A stretch of DNA of 64,000 bases from Bacillus sp. (in: firmicutes) (GTDB lineage: Bacteria; Bacillota; Bacilli; Bacillales; Bacillaceae_J), in NCBI GenBank assembly GCA_012842745.1, contig DUSF01000033.1:124001-188000 (forward strand), in the 5' to 3' direction. Positions within the stretch are counted from its first letter, which is position 1. The number at the start of each line of letters is the position of its first letter. Positions 37,910 to 45,696 of this stretch are shown in pieces. A program made the position numbers and the translations under genes. The notes below the pieces were generated by a model. The model had not been told where the DNA came from, made no database searches, and saw nothing but the letters and a program-made list of their open reading frames with translations.

Positions 37910-38155
37910 ATGATGAGTCAAGGAACAGGTAAAGTTGTTGAATTAGATGTGCGTGAGGATATTAAAAATAAGCTTGAGCCCTTTCAAAAAATAATGGGTG
38001 CTATAAAGGATTTGGACTCTTCAGGGGATACATTCATTTTACACGCCCCATTTAAACCAACACCACTTTTCGGTGTTTTAAAAGCAAAAGGCTTCTCAAA
38101 TAATGCTGAAGAGCTGTCTGAAAACCATTGGAAAATAACATTTGTAAAAAAGTAA
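37910..38155 (+). CDS. DUF2249 protein (first copy)
   Basis: 81 residues beginning MMSQGTGKVVELDVREDIKNK, with PFQKIMGAIKDLDSSGDTFILHAPFKPTPLFGVLKAKGF typical of DUF2249. The fold is related to TusA/SirA-like small domains. The family is common in denitrification and hemerythrin gene neighbourhoods, but its function is not established. The two adjacent ATGs at 37910 and 37913 follow GGGGG. Confidence 0.8.
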   Translation: MMSQGTGKVVELDVREDIKNKLEPFQKIMGAIKDLDSSGDTFILHAPFKPTPLFGVLKAKGFSNNAEELSENHWKITFVKK

Positions 38156-38168
38156 GGTGAGATCATTC

Positions 38169-38381
38169 ATGAAACTTGATAATCGCGGACTAGAACCGCC
38201 GCAGCCAATGATGAGAACACTCGCGGCACTTGAGGAATTGCCCGATGGTGAGGAACTCATTATTAATAATGACCGTCGTCCAATGTTTCTATATCCTGAA
38301 TTAGATGAACGAGGCTACAGCCACGAAACAATTGAACTTGAGGATGGCAGCTTTCAAATTACGATTCGTAAAGGAAATTAG
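38169..38381 (+). CDS. DUF2249 protein (second copy)
   Basis: 70 residues: MKLDNRGLEPPQPMMRTLAALEELPDGEELIINNDRRPMFLYPEL, with the LDNRGLEPPQPM signature of DUF2249. It starts 13 bp after the first copy ends; AAGGTGAG precedes ATG at 38169. The two copies share the fold but little sequence, so they may form a heterodimer. It is the last gene of the operon. Confidence 0.8.
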   Translation: MKLDNRGLEPPQPMMRTLAALEELPDGEELIINNDRRPMFLYPELDERGYSHETIELEDGSFQITIRKGN

Positions 38382-38385
38382 AAAG

Positions 38386-38422
38386 AAGGTAGTTCAGCTA
38401 CACTTTGCTTGAACTACCTTTT
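38386..38422. terminator. Bidirectional terminator between the DUF2249 gene and modC
   Basis: An 11-bp perfect stem (AAGGTAGTTCA with TGAACTACCTT) with a 13-nt loop that contains the modC stop codon. Confidence 0.8.
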
Positions 38423-39032
38423 CTATTTGTCCTTGTTTCATATAAAAAATTCGATTGCCTAATTTCCTGGCCTCCTCATGGTCATGAGTGACCATAAGAA
38501 TTGGTATATCCCATAATTTATGTAAGCGGAGCAATTCATCATGACATTGCATACGTGTCTCATAGTCTAAAGCTGAAAATGGCTCATCAAGCAATAATAG
38601 GCTTGGTTCCGTCGCCAGCGCCCTCGTTAAGGCAACTCTTTGTTTTTCCCCACCAGAAATTTCCCTTGGGTATTTATGTAGCAAATGCTTTATATTTAAT
38701 ACATCAATGATTTGATTTGTTAAACTTTCATTTTTCATTCCATACGAAATATTTTTCCAAACGGTCATATGGGGAAAGAGGGCGTAGTCTTGAAATAGAT
38801 AGCCAATATTTCTTTTTTGTACTGGTAGCGGTTTTATTAAAGAAGTGAAAAAGTCTATACCGTTGTTTGCGATATAGCCCTTGTCAGGATGCGTTAAGCC
38901 TGCTATACAATTTAAAATCGTTGTTTTTCCTGAACCGGATGGCCCAAAAAGGATGGCCATTTCATTATCAATTTTAAAATCAACATTGATTGTAAAATGA
39001 GCGAGCTTTTTTATAATTTGAACCGATAACAT
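38394..39032 (-). CDS. modC: Molybdate ABC transporter ATP-binding protein
   Basis: About 212 residues with Walker A GPSGSGKTT, signature ISGGEKQR and Walker B LLLLDEPFSAL. It is shorter than the roughly 350-residue E. coli ModC because the C-terminal molybdate-binding MOP domains are missing. It powers molybdate uptake with ModB. The start is ATG 39032 behind AAGGCGGG, or GTG 39053, which overlaps the modB stop but lacks a site. Confidence 0.87.
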   Translation of the reverse strand: MLSVQIIKKLAHFTINVDFKIDNEMAILFGPSGSGKTTILNCIAGLTHPDKGYIANNGIDFFTSLIKPLPVQKRNIGYLFQDYALFPHMTVWKNISYGMKNESLTNQIIDVLNIKHLLHKYPREISGGEKQRVALTRALATEPSLLLLDEPFSALDYETRMQCHDELLRLHKLWDIPILMVTHDHEEARKLGNRIFYMKQGQIEKVVQAKCS

Positions 39033-39052
39033 AGGGGATACCCGCCTTTTCA

Positions 39053-39730
39053 CTAATTTTCATCCGCATATTTCATAATATTCCGCCTGCTCCACCAATT
39101 GAGCCACATAATCGTGCTAAAGCCTAAAGCCACAATTATCATCACCCAAAACTGGGCCACATCCGTTTGCCCAGATTCTACCGCAAAATAAATAGCCATC
39201 GGGATTGTATCTGTCTTATTCGGAATGTATCCAGCAATCATTAAAGTAGCTCCAAACTCCCCTAAGCCCCTTGCAAATGATAGGACAAGGCCTGACAATA
39301 AACCAGGCCAAGCAAGCGGGAAGGATATCGACCAAAATATTTTCCATTTTGAAGCTCCCATCGTTAGAGCAGCATTTTCTAAATTACGGTCATAATTTTG
39401 AAATGCCGCGGCTGCACTTTGATACATCAGCGGGAAAGAAACAACAATCGCGGCAATGACAGCGCCAATCCAAGTAAAAACAATTTGGATATGAAACCAT
39501 TCTAAAAGGAGGCTCCCTATTGGTCCATTTTTGCCAAACAGCATTAATAACCCAAAACCAACAACAGTAGGCGGAAGAACTAATGGAAGTAACAAAACAG
39601 ATTCTATTATGCTTTTACCAAAAAAATTACGCCGTGAAAGAAATTTTGAAACAACTAGGCCAGTTATAAAAACAAACACGGTGGAGATACTCGTAATTTT
39701 TAATGAAAGCAATAATGGGGAATAATTCAC
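39053..39730 (-). CDS. modB: Molybdate ABC transporter permease
   Basis: About 225 residues with five or six spans and the EAA loop NLENAALTMGASKWKIFW, preceded by LPPTVVGFGLL, typical of ModB. The ribosome site AGGAGG lies at 39741-39746, so GTG at 39730 has suitable spacing; GTG at 39739 or 39742 would overlap the site. Confidence 0.9.
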   Translation of the reverse strand: MNYSPLLLSLKITSISTVFVFITGLVVSKFLSRRNFFGKSIIESVLLLPLVLPPTVVGFGLLMLFGKNGPIGSLLLEWFHIQIVFTWIGAVIAAIVVSFPLMYQSAAAAFQNYDRNLENAALTMGASKWKIFWSISFPLAWPGLLSGLVLSFARGLGEFGATLMIAGYIPNKTDTIPMAIYFAVESGQTDVAQFWVMIIVALGFSTIMWLNWWSRRNIMKYADEN

Positions 39731-39755
39731 TTGTATCACCACCTCCTATTTTACA

Positions 39756-40574
39756 TTACTTTACAAACCCATGCCTTTCTAATATATTTTGCCCAGCATC
39801 ACTTTGTAAAAATTCAATGAACTGCTTTGCTTCCTCTTGATGTTTGCTATCAGCAGTCACTGCAGCAGGATATATAATTGGGGTATGTAGGCTTGCATCC
39901 GCTTCTGCTAACACTTTTACTTTATCAGATGTAAGTGCATCACTTAAATACACAAATCCAATATCAGCATTGCCTGACTCAACATAGGTCAACACTTGGC
40001 GCACATCTTTCGCCAGCACTACTTTTGATTCGATTTCATCCCATTTACCGAGTTTCGTAATAATCTCTTTTGTATACGTGCCAACAGGTACACTTTCAGG
40101 ATCACCAACAGCTATATGTGACAATGAACTTGGGTTAATCTCAGTAAATGAAGCGATTCCGTAATCTTTATCTTTTGAACCTATTAACACAAGCTTGTTC
40201 CCTGTAAAATCTTGGCGTGAATCAGCTAGAATTAACGATTTATCTTCTAGTTCATCCATCCTTTTTTGGTCTGCTGATAAAAATACATCTACAGGTGCTC
40301 CCTGTTCAATTTGTAATGCCAACTTACCTGAACCGTTAAAATTAAAAAGCAAGTGAACGGATTTATGCTCATTCTCATATGTTTGTTTCATTTCATTTAA
40401 GGCATCTGTGAGGCTTGCTGCTGCTGAAATCGTTAGTTCTATTGATTGTTTAGCTGGTTTTTCTTCTTTTGAATTTTCTACATTCGGCTCCAAAGCATTA
40501 TTCCGGCTGCATCCAACTGATAATGCAATTACAAACAAGAAAGCAAGAAAACTAAGTAATACTCTTTTAGCCAT
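39756..40574 (-). CDS. modA: Molybdate-binding lipoprotein
   Basis: 272 residues. The signal peptide ends LSVGC, so the Cys is lipidated. The molybdate-binding motif AAASLTDALNEM follows near residue 52, with FNGSGKLALQIEQGAPVDVFLSADQ and YVESGNADIGFVYLSDA. Tungstate could also be bound. It is divergent from a regulator whose ligand domain resembles this protein. Confidence 0.92.
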   Translation of the reverse strand: MAKRVLLSFLAFLFVIALSVGCSRNNALEPNVENSKEEKPAKQSIELTISAAASLTDALNEMKQTYENEHKSVHLLFNFNGSGKLALQIEQGAPVDVFLSADQKRMDELEDKSLILADSRQDFTGNKLVLIGSKDKDYGIASFTEINPSSLSHIAVGDPESVPVGTYTKEIITKLGKWDEIESKVVLAKDVRQVLTYVESGNADIGFVYLSDALTSDKVKVLAEADASLHTPIIYPAAVTADSKHQEEAKQFIEFLQSDAGQNILERHGFVK

Positions 40575-40615
40575 ATTGTAACCTCCTACTAGCCTGCTTC
40601 ATTATATTTAATTGT

Positions 40616-40643
40616 AATTAGATATAAATAAATATATCTAATT
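40616..40643. repeat. Inverted repeat 1 of the modA/regulator region
   Basis: Perfect 11-bp arms (AATTAGATATA and its complement) around a 6-nt spacer. The half-site core TAATTAG recurs in the next repeat. Confidence 0.8.
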
Positions 40644-40652
40644 TATATTTCA

Positions 40653-40703
40653 TTATAATTAGTTATATTCATTATGTAAATGATAAAATATAACTAATTA
40701 TAA
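40653..40703. repeat. Inverted repeat 2 of the modA/regulator region
   Basis: Perfect 17-bp arms (TTATAATTAGTTATATT at 40653-40669 and its complement at 40687-40703) around a 17-nt spacer. GTTATAT resembles the half-site of enterobacterial ModE boxes. Likely operator of modABC and of the divergent regulator. Confidence 0.85.
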
Positions 40704-40820
40704 AATAGAAAATTTGCGGCAATAGCAAATTGCTATGTATTGTTATTACTGATATCCTATGAAAAGTAATACTTATCAAACTTCAATAACATTCACTTTT
40801 GCAAAGAGGAGGGTGAAATA

Positions 40821-41768
40821 ATGGGAGAGCAATCTTTTACAACTGAAGAAATATCACAATTATTAAAAGTATCTAAATTAACCGTCTATGATTTAATTAA
40901 AAAAGGAGAACTTAAATCATATCGTGTTGGTCGACAAATGCGAGTTGATGCTTCCGACCTTGAGGATTATAAACGGAGAGCAAAAGGCATTCCACCAACA
41001 GAGGAACAAGTGCTTCCTACAAGATTAGTGGTTTCCCCCAAACTAGAGCACTCCCCAGCTAACACTCGCTCACTCATTATTAGCGGACAAGATCTATGCC
41101 TAGATATTTTGAGTAAAAATATTGAAAAAAGCTCCAGCTTGTATCGCCCATTGCGATCCTATGTTGGTAGCTTAGATAGCCTATTTTCAATGTATAAAGG
41201 AGAAGCTGACATCGTTAGTACCCATTTAATTGATGGAGATACTAAAGAATACAACGTTTCTTATATTAGAAAAATCTTAGTCAGCCATCATTTTCTTGTG
41301 ATAAACCTCATTTCCCGTTGGGCTGGTTTCTATGTAAAAAAAGGGAATCCTAAAGGTATTCGAACTTGGATTGACTTGGCAAGTAATCCGACATTAAAAT
41401 TTGTCAACCGGGAAAAAGGCTCTGGTGCAAGAATTTTAGTCGATGAAATGCTAAGAGTACATAATATTGAGGAAACAAAGATTAATGGATATTTCCAAGA
41501 GGAAAATTCTCACCTTGGTGTGGCTGGAATGGTTGCAAAAGGAGAAGTTGATGTTGGAGTTGGCATTGAAAAAGCCGCTCACATAGCTAGGATTGATTTC
41601 ATCCCATTAGTGAAAGAACAGTATGACCTCGTGATTTTAAAAACAGAAGAAAATAAAGAATTAATTACATTGTTAACAACTATTCTACAATCTGCAAAAT
41701 TTAAAGAAGAGCTGTTGGCATTGGGATATGATGTTTCACAAACAGGTACTATAATTTATGAACAATAA
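40821..41768 (+). CDS. Excisionase-type HTH fused to a periplasmic-binding-protein domain (YvgK-like)
   Basis: 315 residues. Residues 1-55 form a MerR/excisionase-like HTH (FTTEEISQLLKVSKLTVYDLIKKGELKSYRVG), and residues 80-315 resemble a periplasmic-binding domain of the PBP-like group, with GSGARILVDEML and a VDVGVGIEKAAHIA segment. B. subtilis yvgK has the same plan and lies beside modAB, so this is probably the molybdate-sensing regulator, acting on the large palindromes upstream. GAGGAGGGTG precedes ATG at 40821. Confidence 0.85.
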   Translation: MGEQSFTTEEISQLLKVSKLTVYDLIKKGELKSYRVGRQMRVDASDLEDYKRRAKGIPPTEEQVLPTRLVVSPKLEHSPANTRSLIISGQDLCLDILSKNIEKSSSLYRPLRSYVGSLDSLFSMYKGEADIVSTHLIDGDTKEYNVSYIRKILVSHHFLVINLISRWAGFYVKKGNPKGIRTWIDLASNPTLKFVNREKGSGARILVDEMLRVHNIEETKINGYFQEENSHLGVAGMVAKGEVDVGVGIEKAAHIARIDFIPLVKEQYDLVILKTEENKELITLLTTILQSAKFKEELLALGYDVSQTGTIIYEQ

Positions 41769-41786
41769 CAACGTAACAACGAAACA

Positions 41787-41814
41787 CGGGGACGTTAAAA
41801 TGAAACCGTCCCCG
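41787..41814 (+). terminator. Terminator-like hairpin after the molybdate regulator
   Basis: Perfect 8-bp GC-rich stem CGGGGACG/CGTCCCCG with a 12-nt loop, followed by a T-rich but interrupted tail. Confidence 0.65.
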
Positions 41815-41832
41815 CATTCTTTCTGTTTTCCA

Positions 41833-41976
41833 TTAACTACATTTATCCTTTGTTTTGCACGAATTTTCTATCGCACAACCCGCGCATTTTCCTTTTTTGC
41901 TATTTTTAATATATTTCATTAGAGCCCAAGCAGCATAACCAAAAATGGCTAGACCGATTATAATATTTGCTATCAT
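41833..41976 (-). CDS. FeoB-associated Cys-rich membrane protein
   Basis: A 47-residue protein starting MIANIIIGLAIFGYAAWALM, with one membrane span followed by a basic stretch and a C-terminal CAGCAIENSCKTKDKC. The spacing C-X2-C-X6-C-X5-C fits the small FeoB-associated Cys-rich family, suggested to take the place of FeoC. GAGGCGGGG precedes ATG at 41976. It is the last gene of the feo operon, 30 bp after feoB. Confidence 0.85.
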   Translation of the reverse strand: MIANIIIGLAIFGYAAWALMKYIKNSKKGKCAGCAIENSCKTKDKCS

Positions 41977-42006
41977 AGATTTCCCCGCCTCTCTAGAAGC
42001 ATACTA

Positions 42007-44034
42007 TTACGCAAATCCCAGCGCCCGACCAACTTGGTAAATAAGCAAACAAAGCACATATGCTAATATCAATGCATATCCTATCGCAAGCGCGGTCCAC
42101 TTAAATGACCCAGTTTCTTTTTGAATAGTAGCTGTTGTTGCCAAGCAAGGGACATACAACAGAACAAACGCCATAAATGTAAAAGCCGAAAGTGGTGTAT
42201 AGGCAGTTGCTAATAACCCTTGTAAGGAATTAACATCTGGAACGTGATAAATAATATTCATCGTTGATACAACGACTTCCTTCGCAAAGAAACCAGTTAA
42301 TAAAGAAGCCCCCGCCTGCCACGTACCAAAACCAATTGGTGCTATCAGCGGTGCCATTACGCTTCCAATCATCGCAAGATAGCTATCATCCATTTCAACA
42401 GCTAAACCACCAGGACCAGCGTATGCTAACAACCAAATAATTACAGATCCTGCAAAAATAAATGTCCCTGCTTTCTTGACAAAACCTTTCCCTTTATCCC
42501 AGGTGCTTCTTGCTAATGTTTGAAACTGTGGCACGCGATAAGGCGGCAGCTCAATGACAAATACCGATGCTTCACTTTTCAAAATCGTCGAAGAAAATAT
42601 TTTCGCTACAATAAAAGCCATTACAATTCCAAGCACATACAGCGCTAAAACTACAATTGCTTGGTGTGCGGCGAAAAATGCACCTACAAATAAAGCATAG
42701 ACTGGGAGCCGTGCTGAACATGACATCAGCGGCGTTAAAAGAATGGTCAACAACCGTTCCTTTGGCTGTTCAATTGTCCTTGCGGCCATAACCCCTGGAA
42801 CATTACAACCAAAGCCAATAATCATTGGGATAAATGATTTTCCATTTAAACCAATCGCCTCCATCATCCTGTCCATAACTAAGGCAACTCGAGCCATGTA
42901 GCCGGAATCCTCTAGAAACGAAATAAAGAAAAAGAGAATAAAAATTTGTGGAACAAATACTAAAACACCGCCCACACCTGCTACAATACCGTCTAATATT
43001 AATGATTGAATAAACTCTGAGGCACCAATACTTATTAACCCCGCAGTAAGCCATTCTGTTAATGGGCCTGAAAAAAATGCATCAAGTGCATCTGAAAGTG
43101 GAAAACCTAGCCAATTAAACGTTAACATAAACATCATAAACATAAAGAATAGAAAAATTGGAATACCCAACACTTTATGAGTAACTATTTTATCAATCTG
43201 TTCAGTTAATGTTTGTTTTCCAGCCGCCTTTCGTTCAGCTGCACCGCTGATCACTTTCTCAATGAACATTCTTCTAACATCGTAAATCGCTTGAAATAAA
43301 GACTTACCTTCATTTTTTTCAATCAAATTTGCTTCCGTATCTTTATGCAAGCAATCTAATTCATCTTTTGCAATAAAATCTTGTAAATATTCAAATACAG
43401 CTTTATTTCCTTCAAAAAATTGTAAGGCTAACCATCTTAATGGTGGAAGTTCGCGCACGATTGAATCTCTTCTATTAACGACTAATTGACGAAAACGATC
43501 AATCCCCTTTTCAATTACTGAACCATAATATAATTGAAGAGGTTCTTTATGTTCCGTAGAAGAGATTACTAATTGTTGGCTTAATTCGTTGCATCCTTTT
43601 CCTGTACGCGCTATAATTGGGACAATTCTTACACCGAGCTGTTTAGCTAATAATTTTTCATCAATAAAAATACCGCGATTTTTTGCAACGTCCATCATAT
43701 TTAGACCAATAATCAATGGTTTGCCAAATTCCAGTAATTGAACAGTCAAATGTAAATTACGTTCTAATTGTGATGCGTCAACAATATTTAAAATCTCTGT
43801 AAAAGATTCCTGAAGCAAAAAGTTTGTTACAACCGTTTCATCTTTTGATAATGGGCTTAAAGAATATATGCCTGGGAGATCGATGATTTGTCCTTGCTTG
43901 TCGCGCAGTAGCCCAACCTTTTTTTCAACTGTTACACCGCTCCAGTTCCCTACATATTCATAGGAACCTGTTAAACTATTAAAAAGCGATGTTTTCCCAG
44001 TATTTGGGTTGCCAAATAAAGCTATCTCTAACAT
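42007..44034 (-). CDS. feoB: Ferrous iron transporter FeoB
   Basis: 675 residues. The N-terminal G domain has G1 GNPNTGKTSLFN, G3 DLPG and G4 NMMD, followed by the helical domain and about eight membrane spans with the two Gate motifs (GFGCNVPGVMAAR and the later ALVLLYVPCLATTATIQKE-type segment). It takes up Fe2+ under low-oxygen conditions. It overlaps feoA by 7 bp. Fur box upstream of feoA. Confidence 0.97.
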   Translation of the reverse strand: MLEIALFGNPNTGKTSLFNSLTGSYEYVGNWSGVTVEKKVGLLRDKQGQIIDLPGIYSLSPLSKDETVVTNFLLQESFTEILNIVDASQLERNLHLTVQLLEFGKPLIIGLNMMDVAKNRGIFIDEKLLAKQLGVRIVPIIARTGKGCNELSQQLVISSTEHKEPLQLYYGSVIEKGIDRFRQLVVNRRDSIVRELPPLRWLALQFFEGNKAVFEYLQDFIAKDELDCLHKDTEANLIEKNEGKSLFQAIYDVRRMFIEKVISGAAERKAAGKQTLTEQIDKIVTHKVLGIPIFLFFMFMMFMLTFNWLGFPLSDALDAFFSGPLTEWLTAGLISIGASEFIQSLILDGIVAGVGGVLVFVPQIFILFFFISFLEDSGYMARVALVMDRMMEAIGLNGKSFIPMIIGFGCNVPGVMAARTIEQPKERLLTILLTPLMSCSARLPVYALFVGAFFAAHQAIVVLALYVLGIVMAFIVAKIFSSTILKSEASVFVIELPPYRVPQFQTLARSTWDKGKGFVKKAGTFIFAGSVIIWLLAYAGPGGLAVEMDDSYLAMIGSVMAPLIAPIGFGTWQAGASLLTGFFAKEVVVSTMNIIYHVPDVNSLQGLLATAYTPLSAFTFMAFVLLYVPCLATTATIQKETGSFKWTALAIGYALILAYVLCLLIYQVGRALGFA

Positions 44035-44258
44035 ACTTTTTCAACACGAATCGTTCCAGCTTCATGGCGACGAATACCGACACATTGACCGAACGTCTCA
44101 ATCATATACGGACCACCAAAAGGCATATTGCACTTTAAACACACTTCCACACCTTCATAAATACCCATATCTATTAATCTACGTCTCACAATATCAGAAA
44201 GCTTAGAAAAATCTCTGATTCTAGCTTTTTCACCTTGTTTTAATTCAGCTAATACCAT
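44028..44258 (-). CDS. feoA: FeoA, SH3-like partner of FeoB
   Basis: 76 residues beginning MVLAELKQGEKARIRDFS, with LIDMGIYEGVEVCLK, typical of FeoA. It helps FeoB activity. GGAGGG precedes ATG at 44258. Confidence 0.94.
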   Translation of the reverse strand: MVLAELKQGEKARIRDFSKLSDIVRRRLIDMGIYEGVEVCLKCNMPFGGPYMIETFGQCVGIRRHEAGTIRVEKVC

Positions 44259-44279
44259 CGTTCATCCCTCCGTATTAAG

Positions 44280-44298
44280 GATAATGAAAATCATTCTC
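44280..44298 (-). promoter_or_regulatory. Fur box of feoAB
   Basis: GATAATGAAAATCATTCTC (plus-strand reading) matches 17 of 19 positions of the classical Fur box. It lies just upstream of feoA, beside TATAAT/TATAAA hexamers on the minus strand. Confidence 0.87.
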
Positions 44299-44394
44299 AT
44301 TTATAATTATAAAAAAGTTTACACTTATTTTCAATAGCAAATTAAATATCCAACAAAAATATATGAAATATTTGAAGCTAATAGACAGGATCTG

Positions 44395-44460
44395 TCCATA
44401 AGTCGGTTATAGCGACCAAATTTAATCAGGCCATCTCGAGAAGTATAATCGACTTATGGA
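44395..44460. repeat. Unexplained 17-bp inverted repeat between moaD and feoA
   Basis: Positions 44395-44411 (TCCATAAGTCGGTTATA) pair with 44444-44460 with one G-U pair, around a 32-nt spacer. The plus strand has TTTTT shortly after, but no plus-strand gene precedes it. It may be a folded RNA, a regulatory site, or the remnant of a small mobile element. Confidence 0.8.
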
Positions 44461-44468
44461 GCATCTTT

Positions 44469-44699
44469 TTATCCACCACTCACTGGTGGAATGAGTGCTA
44501 CGATATCACCATCGCACAGCTCCAAAGCATCATCCGCATATTCCTCATTTACAGCCACCATTACAGATTGAAGGGATATATTATATTTTTCAGAGATTTT
44601 TTGTTTAAGACCTTCTACGGTAATCGGGAGTTCTGTCCAGATAAGCTTTGATTCACCAATCGCTTCCTCAAGATGTGCAAATAATAATATATTAATCAT
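44469..44699 (-). CDS. moaD: MoaD, small subunit of molybdopterin synthase
   Basis: 76 residues of ubiquitin-like fold ending in the required VSGG, whose terminal Gly becomes a thiocarboxylate. MINILLFAHLEEAIG opens the protein. ATG at 44699 follows GGAGG and lies inside the end of moaE; the longer frame to 44810 is a shadow of moaE. Confidence 0.93.
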   Translation of the reverse strand: MINILLFAHLEEAIGESKLIWTELPITVEGLKQKISEKYNISLQSVMVAVNEEYADDALELCDGDIVALIPPVSGG

Positions 44700-45168
44700 G
44701 GCCAAGGTCCTCCTTTTCTGGCTTTCCGGAAGGGTAGGCTTTTTTTTCAAGCTGGTCGCCAATCCACTCTTCTCCATCTTCCCAATGCTCTTTTTTCCAT
44801 ATCGGAACAATTTCTTTTATGCGCTCGATTGCATAACGGCTCGCCTCAAAAGACTCCGCACGATGCGGAGTCGAAACAGCGATGACAACAGCGATATCTG
44901 ATATTTCAAGCCTGCCAATTCGATGGGTAATTGCGATATTCGCTTCTGGCCACTTTGCTTTGATTTCAGCACCGATTTGCGCTAATTTCTTCTCAGCCAT
45001 CGACTCATATGCGGCATATTCGAGATAAAGTGTTTTTTTTCCTTTTGTCAGCTCTCGTACTGTTCCAATAAATGTATTAATCGCTCCAGCCTCACAGCGG
45101 ACAACCTTGTTTGTAACCTGTTCAATCGCAATGGGGTCTTTCGTAATTAAAAATAGTCGCTCACTCAA
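44692..45168 (-). CDS. moaE: MoaE, large subunit of molybdopterin synthase
   Basis: 158 residues. Conserved elements are GAINTFIGTVREL, LEYAAYESMAEK, HRIGRLEISDIAV and SPHRAESFEA-type STPHRAESFEASRYAI, with the KKEHWEDGEEW catalytic region. It inserts sulfur delivered by MoaD. It begins with TTG at 45168 directly after the mobB stop. Confidence 0.94.
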   Translation of the reverse strand: MSERLFLITKDPIAIEQVTNKVVRCEAGAINTFIGTVRELTKGKKTLYLEYAAYESMAEKKLAQIGAEIKAKWPEANIAITHRIGRLEISDIAVVIAVSTPHRAESFEASRYAIERIKEIVPIWKKEHWEDGEEWIGDQLEKKAYPSGKPEKEDLGHD

Positions 45169-45696
45169 TCAAATCTTCCTTTCAAAATAGGTTTTTATCC
45201 AAGTCAAATAGTCCTTTTCATCATTTATATGAAAAGCTGGAATACCTATTTCCCCCTTACAGGGTTTATCCCAATAGATCATTGCCTTAATATTTTCTAA
45301 CTGTTCCAAAAGAATGTAATCCTCCTCTAATCGTAGCAGCACGACTTTTGGGAAATATTCTCTTTTAAAACCTTCTATAAGGATGATATCAATCGGCAAT
45401 TGCCTATAAAACGCTACCATATCATTAAGCGTCCAGCCATCGGCATTGAACGCTTCGATTTGCAGCATTCCTTCTCCTTCAACGGCGCTCACCGTTGCAC
45501 CAGCATGACGATGTTTGGCAGTGTCCTTATCCGCATCGAATGCATCCGGAGCACCACCATGTCCATGGTGCTTAATTGTACCGACGCGAATGCCAGCCTG
45601 ACTTAATTCCTTGATAATTTTCGTTAGTAAGGTTGTTTTCCCACTATTTTGATAGCCAACAATTTGTAAAATAGGAACTGTTAATTCCACGGCCAC
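45169..45696 (-). CDS. mobB: Molybdopterin-guanine dinucleotide biosynthesis protein MobB
   Basis: 175 residues of a P-loop GTPase: Walker A GYQNSGKTTLL, then KHHGHGGAPDAFDADKDTAKHRHAGA, typical of MobB. It assists MobA in making the guanylyl cofactor used by nitrate reductase. The GTG at 45696 overlaps moeA by 16 bp; GTG at 45690 is an alternative. Confidence 0.93.
   Translation of the reverse strand: MAVELTVPILQIVGYQNSGKTTLLTKIIKELSQAGIRVGTIKHHGHGGAPDAFDADKDTAKHRHAGATVSAVEGEGMLQIEAFNADGWTLNDMVAFYRQLPIDIILIEGFKREYFPKVVLLRLEEDYILLEQLENIKAMIYWDKPCKGEIGIPAFHINDEKDYLTWIKTYFERKI

Noticed and set aside
44700-44810. N-terminal extension of MoaD
   Set aside because: It reads through moaE in another frame; MoaD proteins are about 75-85 residues and the internal ATG has GGAGG.
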